A DNA stretch of 64,000 bases from Ignavibacteriales bacterium (lineage in GTDB: Bacteria; Bacteroidota; Ignavibacteria; Ignavibacteriales; Ignavibacteriaceae): assembly GCA_016707285.1 (NCBI GenBank), contig JADJIA010000005.1, forward strand, positions 248,001 to 312,000, in the 5' to 3' direction. Position numbers and translations under genes: made by a program. The notes beneath the pieces are model-generated. The model was not told the DNA's origin and ran no database searches. It saw only the letters and a list, made by a program, of their open reading frames with translations. This document shows, one piece after another, positions 35,923-44,925 of this stretch. The number at the start of each line of letters is the position of its first letter. Within the stretch, counting starts at the first letter, position 1.

Positions 35923-36738
35923 TTGGGCAAAACAGAAAAAAGTACATCTCTGGCAGACTCTAAAACTCTAAAACAGCATGGTGAAATCCCACGACATATT
36001 GCAATAATTATGGACGGGAACGGCCGCTGGGCGAAGCGGAATAATTTACCGCGTATAGCCGGTCATCGTGAAGGAGTTGAATCCGTCAGAGAGATTGTAA
36101 GAGCATGCGCAAAAGCAGGTGTCAATTACCTGACACTTTATACTTTTTCGACTGAAAATTGGAAACGCCCCAAAACAGAAGTTACCACTCTTATGAGACT
36201 TCTTGTAAAAGTGCTCCGGCGCGAGATACAGGAACTTCATACCAGCGATGTAAAACTTATGGCAATTGGAGATATCTGTTCTCTTCCAATAGAAGTTCAA
36301 CACGAACTTGCCGATGCCATAGAGAAAACCAAGAACAACAAAACACTTACATTGGTTCTCGCCCTGAGTTATAGTGGTAGATGGGAAATTATGGATGCTG
36401 TGAAAGGTATCGTTAAAGATATTAAATCAGGCACCATCACCGAAGACGACCTTAAAATTGAAACTTTTTCAAAATATTTAAACACAAAGTATATTCCTGA
36501 CCCAGACCTGCTTATTCGCACAAGCGGTGAGATGAGGATAAGCAACTTTCTGCTTTGGCAGTTAGCATATTCCGAAATCTATATTACACCTGTCTTCTGG
36601 CCCGAGTTTCGTACAAAAGAGTTGTATGATGCCATCGGGGATTATCAGAGAAGAGAACGAAGGTTTGGTAAAGTCAGTGAACAACTACATAAGCAAAGCA
36701 AAGGCACAGATGATGAGATTGCTCCTTCCGGGATTTAA
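35923..36738 (+). CDS. uppS: Isoprenyl transferase (undecaprenyl diphosphate synthase)
   Basis: A 271-residue cis-prenyltransferase from TTG 35923 (no ATG before the conserved region). Catalytic Asp31 lies in IIMDGNGRWAKR; the TFSTENWKRP and RTSGEMRISNFLLWQLAYSE motifs are intact. It makes the C55 lipid carrier for peptidoglycan and O-antigen. Its 3' end overlaps the start of bamA by about 26 bp, and the order uppS-bamA-skp-skp-lpxD is a classical envelope operon. Confidence 0.94.
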   Translation: MGKTEKSTSLADSKTLKQHGEIPRHIAIIMDGNGRWAKRNNLPRIAGHREGVESVREIVRACAKAGVNYLTLYTFSTENWKRPKTEVTTLMRLLVKVLRREIQELHTSDVKLMAIGDICSLPIEVQHELADAIEKTKNNKTLTLVLALSYSGRWEIMDAVKGIVKDIKSGTITEDDLKIETFSKYLNTKYIPDPDLLIRTSGEMRISNFLLWQLAYSEIYITPVFWPEFRTKELYDAIGDYQRRERRFGKVSEQLHKQSKGTDDEIAPSGI

Positions 36739-37024
36739 GCTTTCATTCACACTTATTTTTATTTTCCTTTTTAGTTCATCGTTATATTCACAGATTAATA
36801 CATCGTATTATAAAGTACTCTCTGTTTCAGTTGAGGGAAATGTAACTGCGGATGCTAATACTATTGTTGAATATTCAGGACTTAAAAAAATCAAGGATAC
36901 CGGCAGAGAGATTCAAATCCCCGGTGATGAAACCATTAGTGCAGTGAAAAATTTGTGGGATCTTAGGATTTTCTCAGACATTCAGATCATTATTGAAAAT
37001 ATTTTGAAAATGGTGTGTTCCTGA
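36713..37024 (+). CDS. bamA: BamA, N-terminal part (signal peptide and first POTRA), frameshifted
   Basis: ATG 36713 (or 36710) starts a signal peptide ending near SLYSQ. A POTRA domain follows: VLSVSVEGNVTADANTIVEYSGL and LWDLRIFSDIQIIIE. The frame then leaves homology and ends in TGA (37022-37024). One extra A in the run 36996-36999 would read IIE-KYFENGVFLKIKV and fuse it to the next frame, giving about 835 residues, a usual BamA length. A break in this normally essential gene suggests a sequence error. Confidence 0.85.
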   Translation: MRLLLPGFKLSFTLIFIFLFSSSLYSQINTSYYKVLSVSVEGNVTADANTIVEYSGLKKIKDTGREIQIPGDETISAVKNLWDLRIFSDIQIIIENILKMVCS

Positions 37025-39219
37025 AAATTAAAGTTTCTGAATATGCCAGATATGAACAACTTTTGCTTGAAGGTTATGATGCAATGAGTAAGTCTGAACT
37101 CGAAGAGATGATTTCTCTCGTTAGAGGGCAGATACTCAAACCCCAGGAAATTATTCGAATAAAAAACAAGATAATAGAAGCATACACTAAAGATGGCTAT
37201 CTTGATACCAAAGTGGATGTGGTCTATTATGATTTTCTCTCCGTTGACTCTCTTCCCAACAAACTTTCAGTAACCTGGAGAAATCAGACAGATTTTTCGG
37301 ATGAAGTTACTACCGATTACGATGATCTCGCCGGTGCCAACAGAAACCTGGTAGAAAAAATCAAGGTGCGAAAACTTGTCAAGTTTATTATCAAGGAAAA
37401 TAAAAGATTAAGTGTTAGAGCAATTCACTTTCTCGGCAACAATTTTTTCTCTGAGGATGATCTTAAAGATGAATTGGATGAACTCTCCGAAAAGAGATGG
37501 TGGAAATTCTGGAACACTGCACGATATGAACCGGAGAAAGTTAAAAAAGACAGGGAACTGTTAATTACCTTCCTCAACAAGAATGGATTCAGGGATGCTG
37601 AAATCCTTTCCGATTCAATTGCCTACACAGAAGACAAAACTCAGGTTGATGTCTATTTCAGAATTCTCGAGGGACCACAATATAAAATAAGAAATATTGT
37701 GTGGGAAGGGAACACAGTGTATGATTCCACAGTATTAAATGAAAGATTAGGATTTAAATCCGGGGATATTTATGATTTGGTCACTTTTAACCAAAATCTT
37801 AGAGGAAATGAGAAACAAAACGATGTTGCATCCCTCTATCTTGATAATGGTTATCTGACATTTACTGTTAATTCTGCAGAGAAAAAAGTTGCTCAGGATT
37901 CCATAGATTTGTTCATTGGAGTGAACGAGAACAACCAGTTCAAAATTGGGAAGGTCACTATCAAAGGAAACGACAAAACGAAGGAAAAAGTAATCCGTCG
38001 TGAGTTATACACAGTTCCGAGTGATTTTTTCAATAAAGCTGCAATGATCAGAAGCCTTCAACAGCTCGCAAATTTGCAATATTTTAATGTTGAAAATCTC
38101 TATAAAGAGGGTGTGGATTACAATCTCGAAAACGACAGCACAGTAAATGTTGCATTTATTGTTGAAGAAAAATCGAGTGACTATTTAAATGCATCAATTG
38201 GTTACAGCGGTTCCTTTGGTTTTTCGGGTGCGATTGGTGTTACACTCAATAATTTTTCGATTACCGAACCATTTCAGTTGGGTGGTGGTCAGATACTCAG
38301 TTTTAACTGGCAATTTGGCGTTGGCAACCTTTACAGAACATTTTCGATGGGATTTACAGAACCATGGTTTCTTGATTCACCAACACTTGTGGGGTTTGAT
38401 CTCTTTTCAACCCGACAGAGTTATATCTACGATCTATTCCAGGCGGGTGGATCGGTAAAAGTTGGTAGAAGATTAAAATGGCCTGATGATTATTTTTATA
38501 TTCAAGGATTTTTCAGATACCAAAATAACAATGTATTAAACGGTGGTGGATTCTATCGTGAAGGGGAATCAGAACAATTTACACTCGGTTTTACCCTTAA
38601 CAGAAAAGATGTTGATAACCCAATCTTCCCGTCGAGAGGATCTTCGTTTACACTTTCGTCTGAGGTTTCGGGTGGTCCATTTCTCCCCGGAACAGTTGAT
38701 TATTTTAAGGCGACTTTTTTAACCGAGTGGTATAAGAGATTATTTAACTCAAACCGGTTTGCGCTTTATCTAAGCAGCGACATTGGATATATTGAGGAAT
38801 TGAAGACAGGTACTGCAATTCAACCATTTGAACTTTTTTACATGGGTGGCGCAGGTCTGGTAATCGCAACAACTTCACTTAGAGGTTATGATGACAGAAC
38901 TGTTGGACCACGACAGGCAAGTGGTGATGTAATAGGTGGAAGGTTATACTTCAAGTATATAGCCGAATTAAGATTTGCAGTTTCGCTCGATCCAATGCCA
39001 CTATATGTATTGGCTTTTGCAGAGGCGGGGAATGTTTTCGAAAATCTTACTGTAGCCGATCCTTTTAAACTCAGAAGAAGTGCTGGATTTGGAGCAAGAA
39101 TTCTTATTAATCCGGTTGGTCTTCTTGGATTTGATTTGGGTTACGGATTTGACAGAAGAGAAGTTGATGGAGTTGATCCGAAGTGGCAGTTCCACTTCCA
39201 GTTCGGAAAAGGTTTTTAA
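37015..39219 (+). CDS. bamA: BamA, main part (POTRA domains and beta-barrel)
   Basis: The 734-residue frame picks up directly after the frameshift; the GTG at 37015 is an ORF artefact, since homology runs upstream through ENGVFLKIKV. It contains further POTRA domains (for example SVRAIHFLGNNFFSEDDL, YKIRNIVWEGNTVYD and FKIGKVTIKGNDKTKEKVI) and a 16-strand barrel from about residue 390. SLRGYDDRTVGP matches the conserved RGY region. The last residue is Phe, as in outer-membrane proteins. BamA inserts beta-barrels into the outer membrane, presumably including PorV and the other barrels of this window. Confidence 0.92.
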   Translation: MFLKIKVSEYARYEQLLLEGYDAMSKSELEEMISLVRGQILKPQEIIRIKNKIIEAYTKDGYLDTKVDVVYYDFLSVDSLPNKLSVTWRNQTDFSDEVTTDYDDLAGANRNLVEKIKVRKLVKFIIKENKRLSVRAIHFLGNNFFSEDDLKDELDELSEKRWWKFWNTARYEPEKVKKDRELLITFLNKNGFRDAEILSDSIAYTEDKTQVDVYFRILEGPQYKIRNIVWEGNTVYDSTVLNERLGFKSGDIYDLVTFNQNLRGNEKQNDVASLYLDNGYLTFTVNSAEKKVAQDSIDLFIGVNENNQFKIGKVTIKGNDKTKEKVIRRELYTVPSDFFNKAAMIRSLQQLANLQYFNVENLYKEGVDYNLENDSTVNVAFIVEEKSSDYLNASIGYSGSFGFSGAIGVTLNNFSITEPFQLGGGQILSFNWQFGVGNLYRTFSMGFTEPWFLDSPTLVGFDLFSTRQSYIYDLFQAGGSVKVGRRLKWPDDYFYIQGFFRYQNNNVLNGGGFYREGESEQFTLGFTLNRKDVDNPIFPSRGSSFTLSSEVSGGPFLPGTVDYFKATFLTEWYKRLFNSNRFALYLSSDIGYIEELKTGTAIQPFELFYMGGAGLVIATTSLRGYDDRTVGPRQASGDVIGGRLYFKYIAELRFAVSLDPMPLYVLAFAEAGNVFENLTVADPFKLRRSAGFGARILINPVGLLGFDLGYGFDRREVDGVDPKWQFHFQFGKGF

Positions 39220-39245
39220 TTATTTACACAAAAAAGGAAATCAAA

Positions 39246-39776
39246 GTGAAAAGACTTATCGTTCTATCGCTGTTTTTAATTCTTGGCACATCAATTTATG
39301 CCCAGAACACAGCATTAAAAGTGGGTATTGTTGACGCTGATCTTATACTTCAGCAGTTACCTGAAGCGATTAAAGCCAATGGTGATTTAAAAGCACTTGA
39401 GAACAAATACAAAAATGAACTTGACTCGGTTGGTCAGGCATTTTCAAAAGAAGTTGAAGCTTTTCAAAAAGAATTTCAGAACAAGCCAAACGATCCAAAA
39501 GCTCGTGAAAAACAGCTTGTACTCGCTGAAAAACAGAAAAAAATTGAAGATCTTCAGACTAAAAGAAGAGAAGAACTCCTGAACAAACAGGATGAGCTCT
39601 TCAAACCGATCTACGAAAAACTTTACGATAACATATCGATTGCAGCTAAAGAAGAAGGAATGCACTATATCCTGAACAAAAAATCAGGTCAGGATCCAAT
39701 CGTTCTTTATGCAGATGTTCAATTTGACCTTACTTATAAAGTTTTGGACAAAATAAGAAAAGCTGCCGGCAAATAA
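39246..39776 (+). CDS. OmpH/Skp family periplasmic chaperone 1
   Basis: A 176-residue protein from GTG 39246 (AAGGA 8 bp upstream); the frame extends back into bamA but without signal sequence. It has a signal peptide to about YAQ, then the OmpH fold: KVGIVDADLILQQLPEA, a long Lys/Glu-rich coiled coil, and ILNKKSGQDPIVLYADVQFDLTYKVL. It carries unfolded outer-membrane proteins to BamA. A tandem paralogue follows after 17 bp, common in this phylum group. Confidence 0.88.
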   Translation: MKRLIVLSLFLILGTSIYAQNTALKVGIVDADLILQQLPEAIKANGDLKALENKYKNELDSVGQAFSKEVEAFQKEFQNKPNDPKAREKQLVLAEKQKKIEDLQTKRREELLNKQDELFKPIYEKLYDNISIAAKEEGMHYILNKKSGQDPIVLYADVQFDLTYKVLDKIRKAAGK

Positions 39777-39793
39777 CATAAAGAGATAATCCA

Positions 39794-40300
39794 ATGAAAT
39801 TCAAGTTTGTTTTATTGTTAGTTGTTCTGGCATCAAGTGGTCTTTTTGCTCAACTGAAAATCGGCTATGTCGATTCGGATGCGATAATGAAAAACCTTAC
39901 TGATGCGGAAGATGCCAAGCGTCAGCTTGATGCACTTATCGTTGAGTGGCAAAACGAAATCAGCAAAATGGAAAGTGACATTAAATTCAAGAAAGATGAC
40001 TTCGAAAAAAGGAAGTTGATTTTAACTGATCAGATGCGCTCGGATATCGATGCTGAAATCAAACAGCTTGAAAAAGATATGGAAGCTTACCGGACAAAAA
40101 AATTTGGTACCGGTGGTGAACTTTTTGTGAAGCAGGATGAAGTTATGAAACCTGTTCAAAACAAAGTTTTTACTGCAATTCAACAAATTGCAAAAGAAGA
40201 AGACCTCGATTTTGTTTTCGACAGAAGCGGTGCAGTAATGATGCTTTTTGCAAAAGATAAATATGACATTACTGCAAAAGTTTTGGACAAATTGAAATAA
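39794..40300 (+). CDS. OmpH/Skp family periplasmic chaperone 2
   Basis: A 168-residue paralogue of the preceding gene with a signal peptide (to about LFAQ), KIGYVDSDAIMKNLTDAEDAKRQLDAL, a charged coiled coil, and a C-terminal LDFVFDRSGAVMMLFAKDKYDIT. The two copies differ widely, so the duplication is old. The stop TAA shares its last base with the ATG of lpxD. Confidence 0.88.
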   Translation: MKFKFVLLLVVLASSGLFAQLKIGYVDSDAIMKNLTDAEDAKRQLDALIVEWQNEISKMESDIKFKKDDFEKRKLILTDQMRSDIDAEIKQLEKDMEAYRTKKFGTGGELFVKQDEVMKPVQNKVFTAIQQIAKEEDLDFVFDRSGAVMMLFAKDKYDITAKVLDKLK

Positions 40301-41349
40301 TGGCAGTTTTATTAAAAGAAATCGCGGATTTTGTGTCGGCTGAATTGAACAGCAGTCGCGAAACAGAAATCAATGAGCTATTGAACATTGAAAAAGCCGG
40401 GCCGGGAAGTTTAACATTTCTCGGCTCAAAGGCTTACGAAAAATTCTTCGAAAAAACACAGGCATCGGCAGTTCTTGTTTCAAAAGGCTTCACTAATCCC
40501 CGCAAAGATGTAGTTTGTCTTGAAGTTGACAATCCCTACCAGTCTTTCCTGATGGTTCTTAAAAGATTTTTTGAATATAAACATGAGCTCAGTGGAATAG
40601 CCGATTCCACTTCGATCCATCCGGATGCAAAAACAGGTGATGGATGTGCAATTGGTTTTAATGTAGTAATCGGCAGAAATTGTTTTATTGGAAATAATGT
40701 CACGATATACCATAATACAGTAATTCTCGAGAACAGTTCAATTGGTGATAACACACTTATCTATCCAAATGTGACGATCAGAGAAAATACAGTTATAGGT
40801 AAAAATGTGATCATTCATAATGGAGCTTCAATTGGAGCAGACGGTTTTGGCTTTGTGAAAGGTACTGACGGAAACTATGTAAAAATTCCCCAGATCGGCA
40901 ATGTTATAATCGAAGATTTTGTTGAAGTCGGTGCCAATTCATGTATTGACAGAGCAGCGCTGGGCAACACAATAGTAAAAGCCCATACCAAGATTGATAA
41001 TCTTGTTCAGATCGGACATAATGTTGAGATTGGTTTAAATACCGCCATTTCTGCACAATCCGGTGTTTCCGGCAGCACAAAAGTGGGGAACGATGTTATC
41101 ATAGCCGGACAAGTTGGGCTGGTGGATCACATCGAAATAGGTGATGGAGTAATAATCGGTGCTCAGTCGGGTGTCTCTCGTAATATCAAAGATCGAGGGA
41201 TATATGTCGGAACTCCCGTTAAACCAATCAATTTATATAAGAGGTTGGAAGTGCACATTAGAAACCTTGAATCACTTAACAACACGGTAAAAGAACTTCA
41301 AAAAGAGATCGACACCCTAAAAAAACAACTTGAGTCTTCTACACCTTAA
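40300..41349 (+). CDS. lpxD: UDP-3-O-acylglucosamine N-acyltransferase
   Basis: A 349-residue lipid A enzyme. An N-terminal uridine-binding domain (about 1-100) is followed by a left-handed beta-helix of hexapeptide repeats (about 105-310) and a C-terminal helix. The catalytic His is in the LVQIGHNVEIG repeat, with IGADGFGF just before it. It shows that the organism makes lipid A. Its 3' end overlaps truA on the other strand by 11 bp. Confidence 0.95.
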   Translation: MAVLLKEIADFVSAELNSSRETEINELLNIEKAGPGSLTFLGSKAYEKFFEKTQASAVLVSKGFTNPRKDVVCLEVDNPYQSFLMVLKRFFEYKHELSGIADSTSIHPDAKTGDGCAIGFNVVIGRNCFIGNNVTIYHNTVILENSSIGDNTLIYPNVTIRENTVIGKNVIIHNGASIGADGFGFVKGTDGNYVKIPQIGNVIIEDFVEVGANSCIDRAALGNTIVKAHTKIDNLVQIGHNVEIGLNTAISAQSGVSGSTKVGNDVIIAGQVGLVDHIEIGDGVIIGAQSGVSRNIKDRGIYVGTPVKPINLYKRLEVHIRNLESLNNTVKELQKEIDTLKKQLESSTP

Positions 41350-42121
41350 ATATTGGTTTTATTTCAGGTAACATTTCGTTATCGTCGTACTGAACATATT
41401 CGAGGAAAAGTCCACTTGGAGGAGCTGTAAACTGAGCAGGATAATTGTTGTTTGTGTTCAACAATTCTTTAATATCCTCGGGTTTAATGTTTCCTCTGCC
41501 CACTTCAACCAAAACACCCGTTAACCTTCTAACCATTTTCCATAAAAAGTGTGAAGCTGTAATTCTGAAAAGAATCATTGTTCCGGTGTCCACTATCTCA
41601 GAGGAATAAACCATTACTTTTGTTGATTTTGCATCACCACCAATTTTGGTGTCACCAAAAGAGACAAAATCGTGTAGTCCAACAAGCTCTTTTGCTGCCG
41701 TTCTCATATTTCTCGAATCAAGATTATCTTTTATCCACCATACATAACTTTTCCCAAATGCTGTTCTTCTGGTTGAAATGTGATAAAGGTAAGTTCTTTT
41801 CTTCGCACTGTGGCGTGCATGGAAACGGTCGTTTGCCTTTTCAACCTTGAGAATGTTAATATCATGGGGGAGGTTATCGTTAAATTTCAACTTTAAGACA
41901 TCAACCGGCATTGCAGTTGCGGTAACAAGTGATGCCACTTGCATGGCTGCGTGAACTCCGGAATCGGTTCTTCCCGCGCCTTGAAGATCAAAAGTATCTT
42001 TGCCGAATATTTTTTCAGCCACGCTTGAAAGCGTACCCTGAACAGTCTTTACATTTTTTTGGGCTTGCCAGCCACTGTAGCGCGTTCCTTCGTACTCAAG
42101 GGTGATTTTATATGTCGGCAT
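41339..42121 (-). CDS. truA: tRNA pseudouridine38-40 synthase TruA
   Basis: A 260-residue protein. The catalytic Asp53 lies in GAGRTDSGVHA, the N-terminus has LEYEGTRYSGWQAQ, and ITASHFLWKMVRRLTG completes the family pattern. It modifies U38-U40 in the anticodon arm. It starts 3 bp after queD, so three tRNA modification genes form one operon (queE-queD-truA). Confidence 0.95.
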   Translation of the reverse strand: MPTYKITLEYEGTRYSGWQAQKNVKTVQGTLSSVAEKIFGKDTFDLQGAGRTDSGVHAAMQVASLVTATAMPVDVLKLKFNDNLPHDINILKVEKANDRFHARHSAKKRTYLYHISTRRTAFGKSYVWWIKDNLDSRNMRTAAKELVGLHDFVSFGDTKIGGDAKSTKVMVYSSEIVDTGTMILFRITASHFLWKMVRRLTGVLVEVGRGNIKPEDIKELLNTNNNYPAQFTAPPSGLFLEYVQYDDNEMLPEIKPIFKV

Positions 42122-42124
42122 CAG

Positions 42125-42544
42125 TTAGTCCTTTATAATCCTTGTATCGCGTGCATAAGCGTCTTGAGTTTCATACACAGTAGCGGTTACGGATTTTATA
42201 TTCGATGGGAGAATGTTGGATGTAATTCTGTCCAACAAATATTTTGTTATGTTCTCAACAGAAGAGTGAAAATCAACATCAACTCTTTTGGTAGAAAAGT
42301 TTTCCAATAATCCATTTAGATCGGGATCGAGAGAGGAGACCATAAATGCATGATCAAGTTCCTCGATGATTGGATTAACAACTCGTTTAAGATCGTAGAA
42401 ATCGATCACAAGACCATTTTCATCGATATCACCTTCAACTTCAAGGAAGAGGCGATATGAGTGACCGTGTAGATTTACGCATTTTCCTGCGTGAAACGGG
42501 AGTCTGTGTCCCATTTCCCAGTGGAAACTTTTAGATATTTTCAA
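42125..42544 (-). CDS. queD: 6-carboxy-tetrahydropterin synthase QueD
   Basis: A 139-residue protein from TTG 42544 with GGAG 7 bp before it. Zinc ligands His13 (MGHRLP), His26 and His28 (NLHGHSY) and catalytic Cys22 are present, as is the later DHAFM. It converts 7,8-dihydroneopterin triphosphate in the second step of queuosine precursor synthesis. It follows queE after one base. Confidence 0.93.
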   Translation of the reverse strand: MKISKSFHWEMGHRLPFHAGKCVNLHGHSYRLFLEVEGDIDENGLVIDFYDLKRVVNPIIEELDHAFMVSSLDPDLNGLLENFSTKRVDVDFHSSVENITKYLLDRITSNILPSNIKSVTATVYETQDAYARDTRIIKD

Positions 42545-42545
42545 A

Positions 42546-43184
42546 TTAAACTCCTTTTTCTTTTGGATCCCATATGAACTTGTGCATCTGTAATTGAAAC
42601 CTTACTTTTAATGCATCTTCAATGATCCAGTTTACAAGTTCAACAGGTTTAAGACTTCCAAACACAACCGAGAAGAGAACTTCACATTTGTTGAGAAGGT
42701 CGTACTTCTGAATCATCTCTTTCGACCAGTCATAATCTTCTCTGCTACCGATTACAAATTTAATTTCATCAATCGGCTTTATGAATTCGATATTTTCATA
42801 TTTGTTTTTTTTGAGCATCCTGCTCGAGGGACATTTAAGGTCCATAATAACATGAACTCTTGGGTCTATATTCTGAATGGGAAGACTTCCGCCCGTTTCA
42901 ATCAGTACTTTATATCCTTTGTCGCAAAGTTGTGTCATCAACGGTAACACCTCCTTTTGCATCAAAGGTTCGCCACCGGTGATCTCAACAGTATCACAGT
43001 TGTATTTCCCGATCTCGGTTAGAATCTCTTGGATACTCATATCTTTTCCTTCATAAAAGGCATATTCGGTATCGCAATAGGTACATCGCAAATTACAATA
43101 GGTCAGGCGAACGAAGATACACGGCAGGCCTGCATGGGTGCTTTCACCCTGGATCGAAAAATATATTTCGTTTATTTTAAGCAT
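42546..43184 (-). CDS. queE: 7-carboxy-7-deazaguanine synthase QueE (radical SAM)
   Basis: A 212-residue small radical SAM enzyme. The cluster motif is Cys30-x3-Cys34-x2-Cys37 (TYCNLRCTYCD), with FSIQGESTHAG before it and the GGEP motif (ITGGEPLMQ). It forms the 7-deazaguanine core. Together with QueD it supports queuosine in GUN-anticodon tRNAs, including the tRNA-His encoded 2.5 kb away. QueC and later enzymes are not in the window. Confidence 0.94.
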   Translation of the reverse strand: MLKINEIYFSIQGESTHAGLPCIFVRLTYCNLRCTYCDTEYAFYEGKDMSIQEILTEIGKYNCDTVEITGGEPLMQKEVLPLMTQLCDKGYKVLIETGGSLPIQNIDPRVHVIMDLKCPSSRMLKKNKYENIEFIKPIDEIKFVIGSREDYDWSKEMIQKYDLLNKCEVLFSVVFGSLKPVELVNWIIEDALKVRFQLQMHKFIWDPKEKGV

Positions 43185-43220
43185 TTATAATTTTGTCTTT
43201 ATAATTGTTATCGTTTCTTA

Positions 43221-44348
43221 TTATTTCCCAAACATTTTCATCAGGAAATTCGGGATTCTTTTAGCCCACGCTGCTTCATTATGTTCAGCTTCAGGATCGA
43301 TGGTAACAAAAAAATCGGAATCTTTTTTGTACCCCAATTCTTCCAGAGTTGATATCATTTTATCAATACCCGGTTGAAGGCGCGCTTCAAGTCCCATTCC
43401 GCCATTGTCGATGTAAAGTTTAAAATTTCTTTTAGGTTGAGATGTCTTTTTCACAATTGATACATAATCAAACTCAGCAATTTTAAATGCCGGAGAAAAA
43501 CTGCCTGCGATGGAAAAGATATCATTATACTCCCACAATAACATAAAGGAAATCAAACCACCCATGGATGAGCCTGCAGTCCAGGTAAATTCTCTTCCCG
43601 GCTTTGTGCGATATAGAGAATCGATCAGCGGTTTAACCTTTTGGGTTACAAATTTCATATATGCAGCTCCCAAAGGGGAGTGGGAATATTCCGCACTACG
43701 ATTGACACTGTTGTTGATGCCAACCACAATCATATCCTTCACTACTCCTTGTCGGTTAAGACTATCGAGTGCCTCGTCAACTTGCCAGTCAACACCAAAT
43801 CCAACAGTTGAAGGATCAAAAATATTTTGCCCGTCGTGCATGTATAACACAGGATAATGATGGTTGCTTTTGTCATACCCGGCAGGTAGAAGGATGATTA
43901 CATCGCGTGGTAGAATTTCACCTTCACCGAGATTACGGATGTATTCTACATTTCCGGTGATTTGTCCTTTAAATTCAGAACCTGTCATTTTACCCCAACA
44001 ACACAATGAAATTTTGATTGTTGTATCGGAAGTGACCGAAGTAACGAAGTTTGGTTTTTTAATTCCGTCGGGACCCACAGCTTCGTTGTTCCAGCTTCCC
44101 TTGGTGAACTTATATTCAAGAGTTCCTTTTCTTTCAAGATTAAGGGTGTATTTCCATAAAATTTCATTCTCTTTAGACATTTTAATTTTTGATGGATTCC
44201 AGCCACCCAATCCTGGATGATTTCCCACAATATAAACAGCTTCACTGTCGGCAACATCATTCACTGTCACTTCAAATCTTACACTGATTTGAGCGTTTAA
44301 AGATGACAAAAACAAAACAAAAAGAAGGAAATGATATTTTTTTAACAT
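43221..44348 (-). CDS. Secreted esterase with N-terminal starch-binding-like (CBM20) domain
   Basis: A 375-residue protein from ATG 44348, which shares one base with the upstream stop (TAATG); the longer frame from TTG 44363 is not needed. It has a signal peptide (to about LNAQ), then a CBM20-type domain: VRFEVTVNDV ... VYIVGNHPGLGGWNPSKI and YKFTKGSWNNE. The C-terminal two thirds are an esterase D/IroE-like alpha/beta hydrolase with VLYMHDGQNIFD and nucleophile Ser in TAGSSMGGLISF; the final His is likely in EAEHNEAAW. The CBM may serve only for substrate docking. The natural substrate is unknown. Confidence 0.8.
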   Translation of the reverse strand: MLKKYHFLLFVLFLSSLNAQISVRFEVTVNDVADSEAVYIVGNHPGLGGWNPSKIKMSKENEILWKYTLNLERKGTLEYKFTKGSWNNEAVGPDGIKKPNFVTSVTSDTTIKISLCCWGKMTGSEFKGQITGNVEYIRNLGEGEILPRDVIILLPAGYDKSNHHYPVLYMHDGQNIFDPSTVGFGVDWQVDEALDSLNRQGVVKDMIVVGINNSVNRSAEYSHSPLGAAYMKFVTQKVKPLIDSLYRTKPGREFTWTAGSSMGGLISFMLLWEYNDIFSIAGSFSPAFKIAEFDYVSIVKKTSQPKRNFKLYIDNGGMGLEARLQPGIDKMISTLEELGYKKDSDFFVTIDPEAEHNEAAWAKRIPNFLMKMFGK

Positions 44349-44770
44349 TATTTTTGATCCCAAAGTATCGTTTTAACAGTTTCGTCTGAAAATTCCAGCT
44401 CGGTGGTTATTCTTCTCAATTCCGTTGAAGTTCCTTTTTTTACGACAGCATATCTATCGGTCAATCGAATAATTGTCTGATTGCCGGTGTTAATCTGTTT
44501 TGTCATGAAGAGATTAACAGTCTTCTTTAAAGAAAAAGTGAGCACCTCATTTGATGTGAACAGTTCGATCAGTGTATCCGATGATTTGATTCTGTCGCCG
44601 GGGTAGATTAAATTATTAGAATCTTTTGAATCACTGGTGTAAACTGGTAGATCCGAACTGACAATAACAATTCCATAATCAATGTCAGGGAATACCAATC
44701 TGGGAGATTCACACCCGGAAAGCATAAATATGGTGGTGAGCAGAATAATTGTCGATCTAAAAATTTTCAT
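44348..44770 (-). CDS. Small lipoprotein of unknown function
   Basis: A 140-residue protein from ATG 44770. The lipobox is FMLSGC at about residues 15-20, so it is lipid-anchored. The mature part is beta-rich with no family I recognise (DIDYGIVIVSSDLPVYTSD ... RLTDRYAVVKKGTSTEL). It is coupled by one-base overlap to the esterase downstream. Confidence 0.65.
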   Translation of the reverse strand: MKIFRSTIILLTTIFMLSGCESPRLVFPDIDYGIVIVSSDLPVYTSDSKDSNNLIYPGDRIKSSDTLIELFTSNEVLTFSLKKTVNLFMTKQINTGNQTIIRLTDRYAVVKKGTSTELRRITTELEFSDETVKTILWDQK

Positions 44771-44810
44771 ATTCAGTCTGCAAATATACACAGATAACGA
44801 GTATGAATAA

Positions 44811-44925
44811 AGAACTTCAGAACTTTAGAAACTCGAGAAACCTGAGAGACCTCAGAACTCTTGCTCAGTACTCAGGTAATCAAGCACTCGAGAACTCAAG
44901 TCGGGCTCAAGTAGCTCAAGTCTCT
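44811..44925. repeat. Degenerate CTCAAG/ACTCGAGAA-rich intergenic sequence
   Basis: The gap is filled by short related words: ACTCGAGAA occurs at about 44831 and 44886, CTCAAG three times in 44895-44920, and CTCAG/CCTGAG variants between. The bases have weak self-complementarity (CTGAG/CTCAG), not a clean hairpin. It looks like a decayed simple-repeat element rather than a gene or terminator. Confidence 0.45.

Noticed and set aside
36994..37010. Programmed -1 frameshift in bamA
   Set aside because: The site has A4 after a G without a heptameric slippery pattern, and I see no downstream hairpin or pseudoknot. Sequence error is simpler, though not proven.
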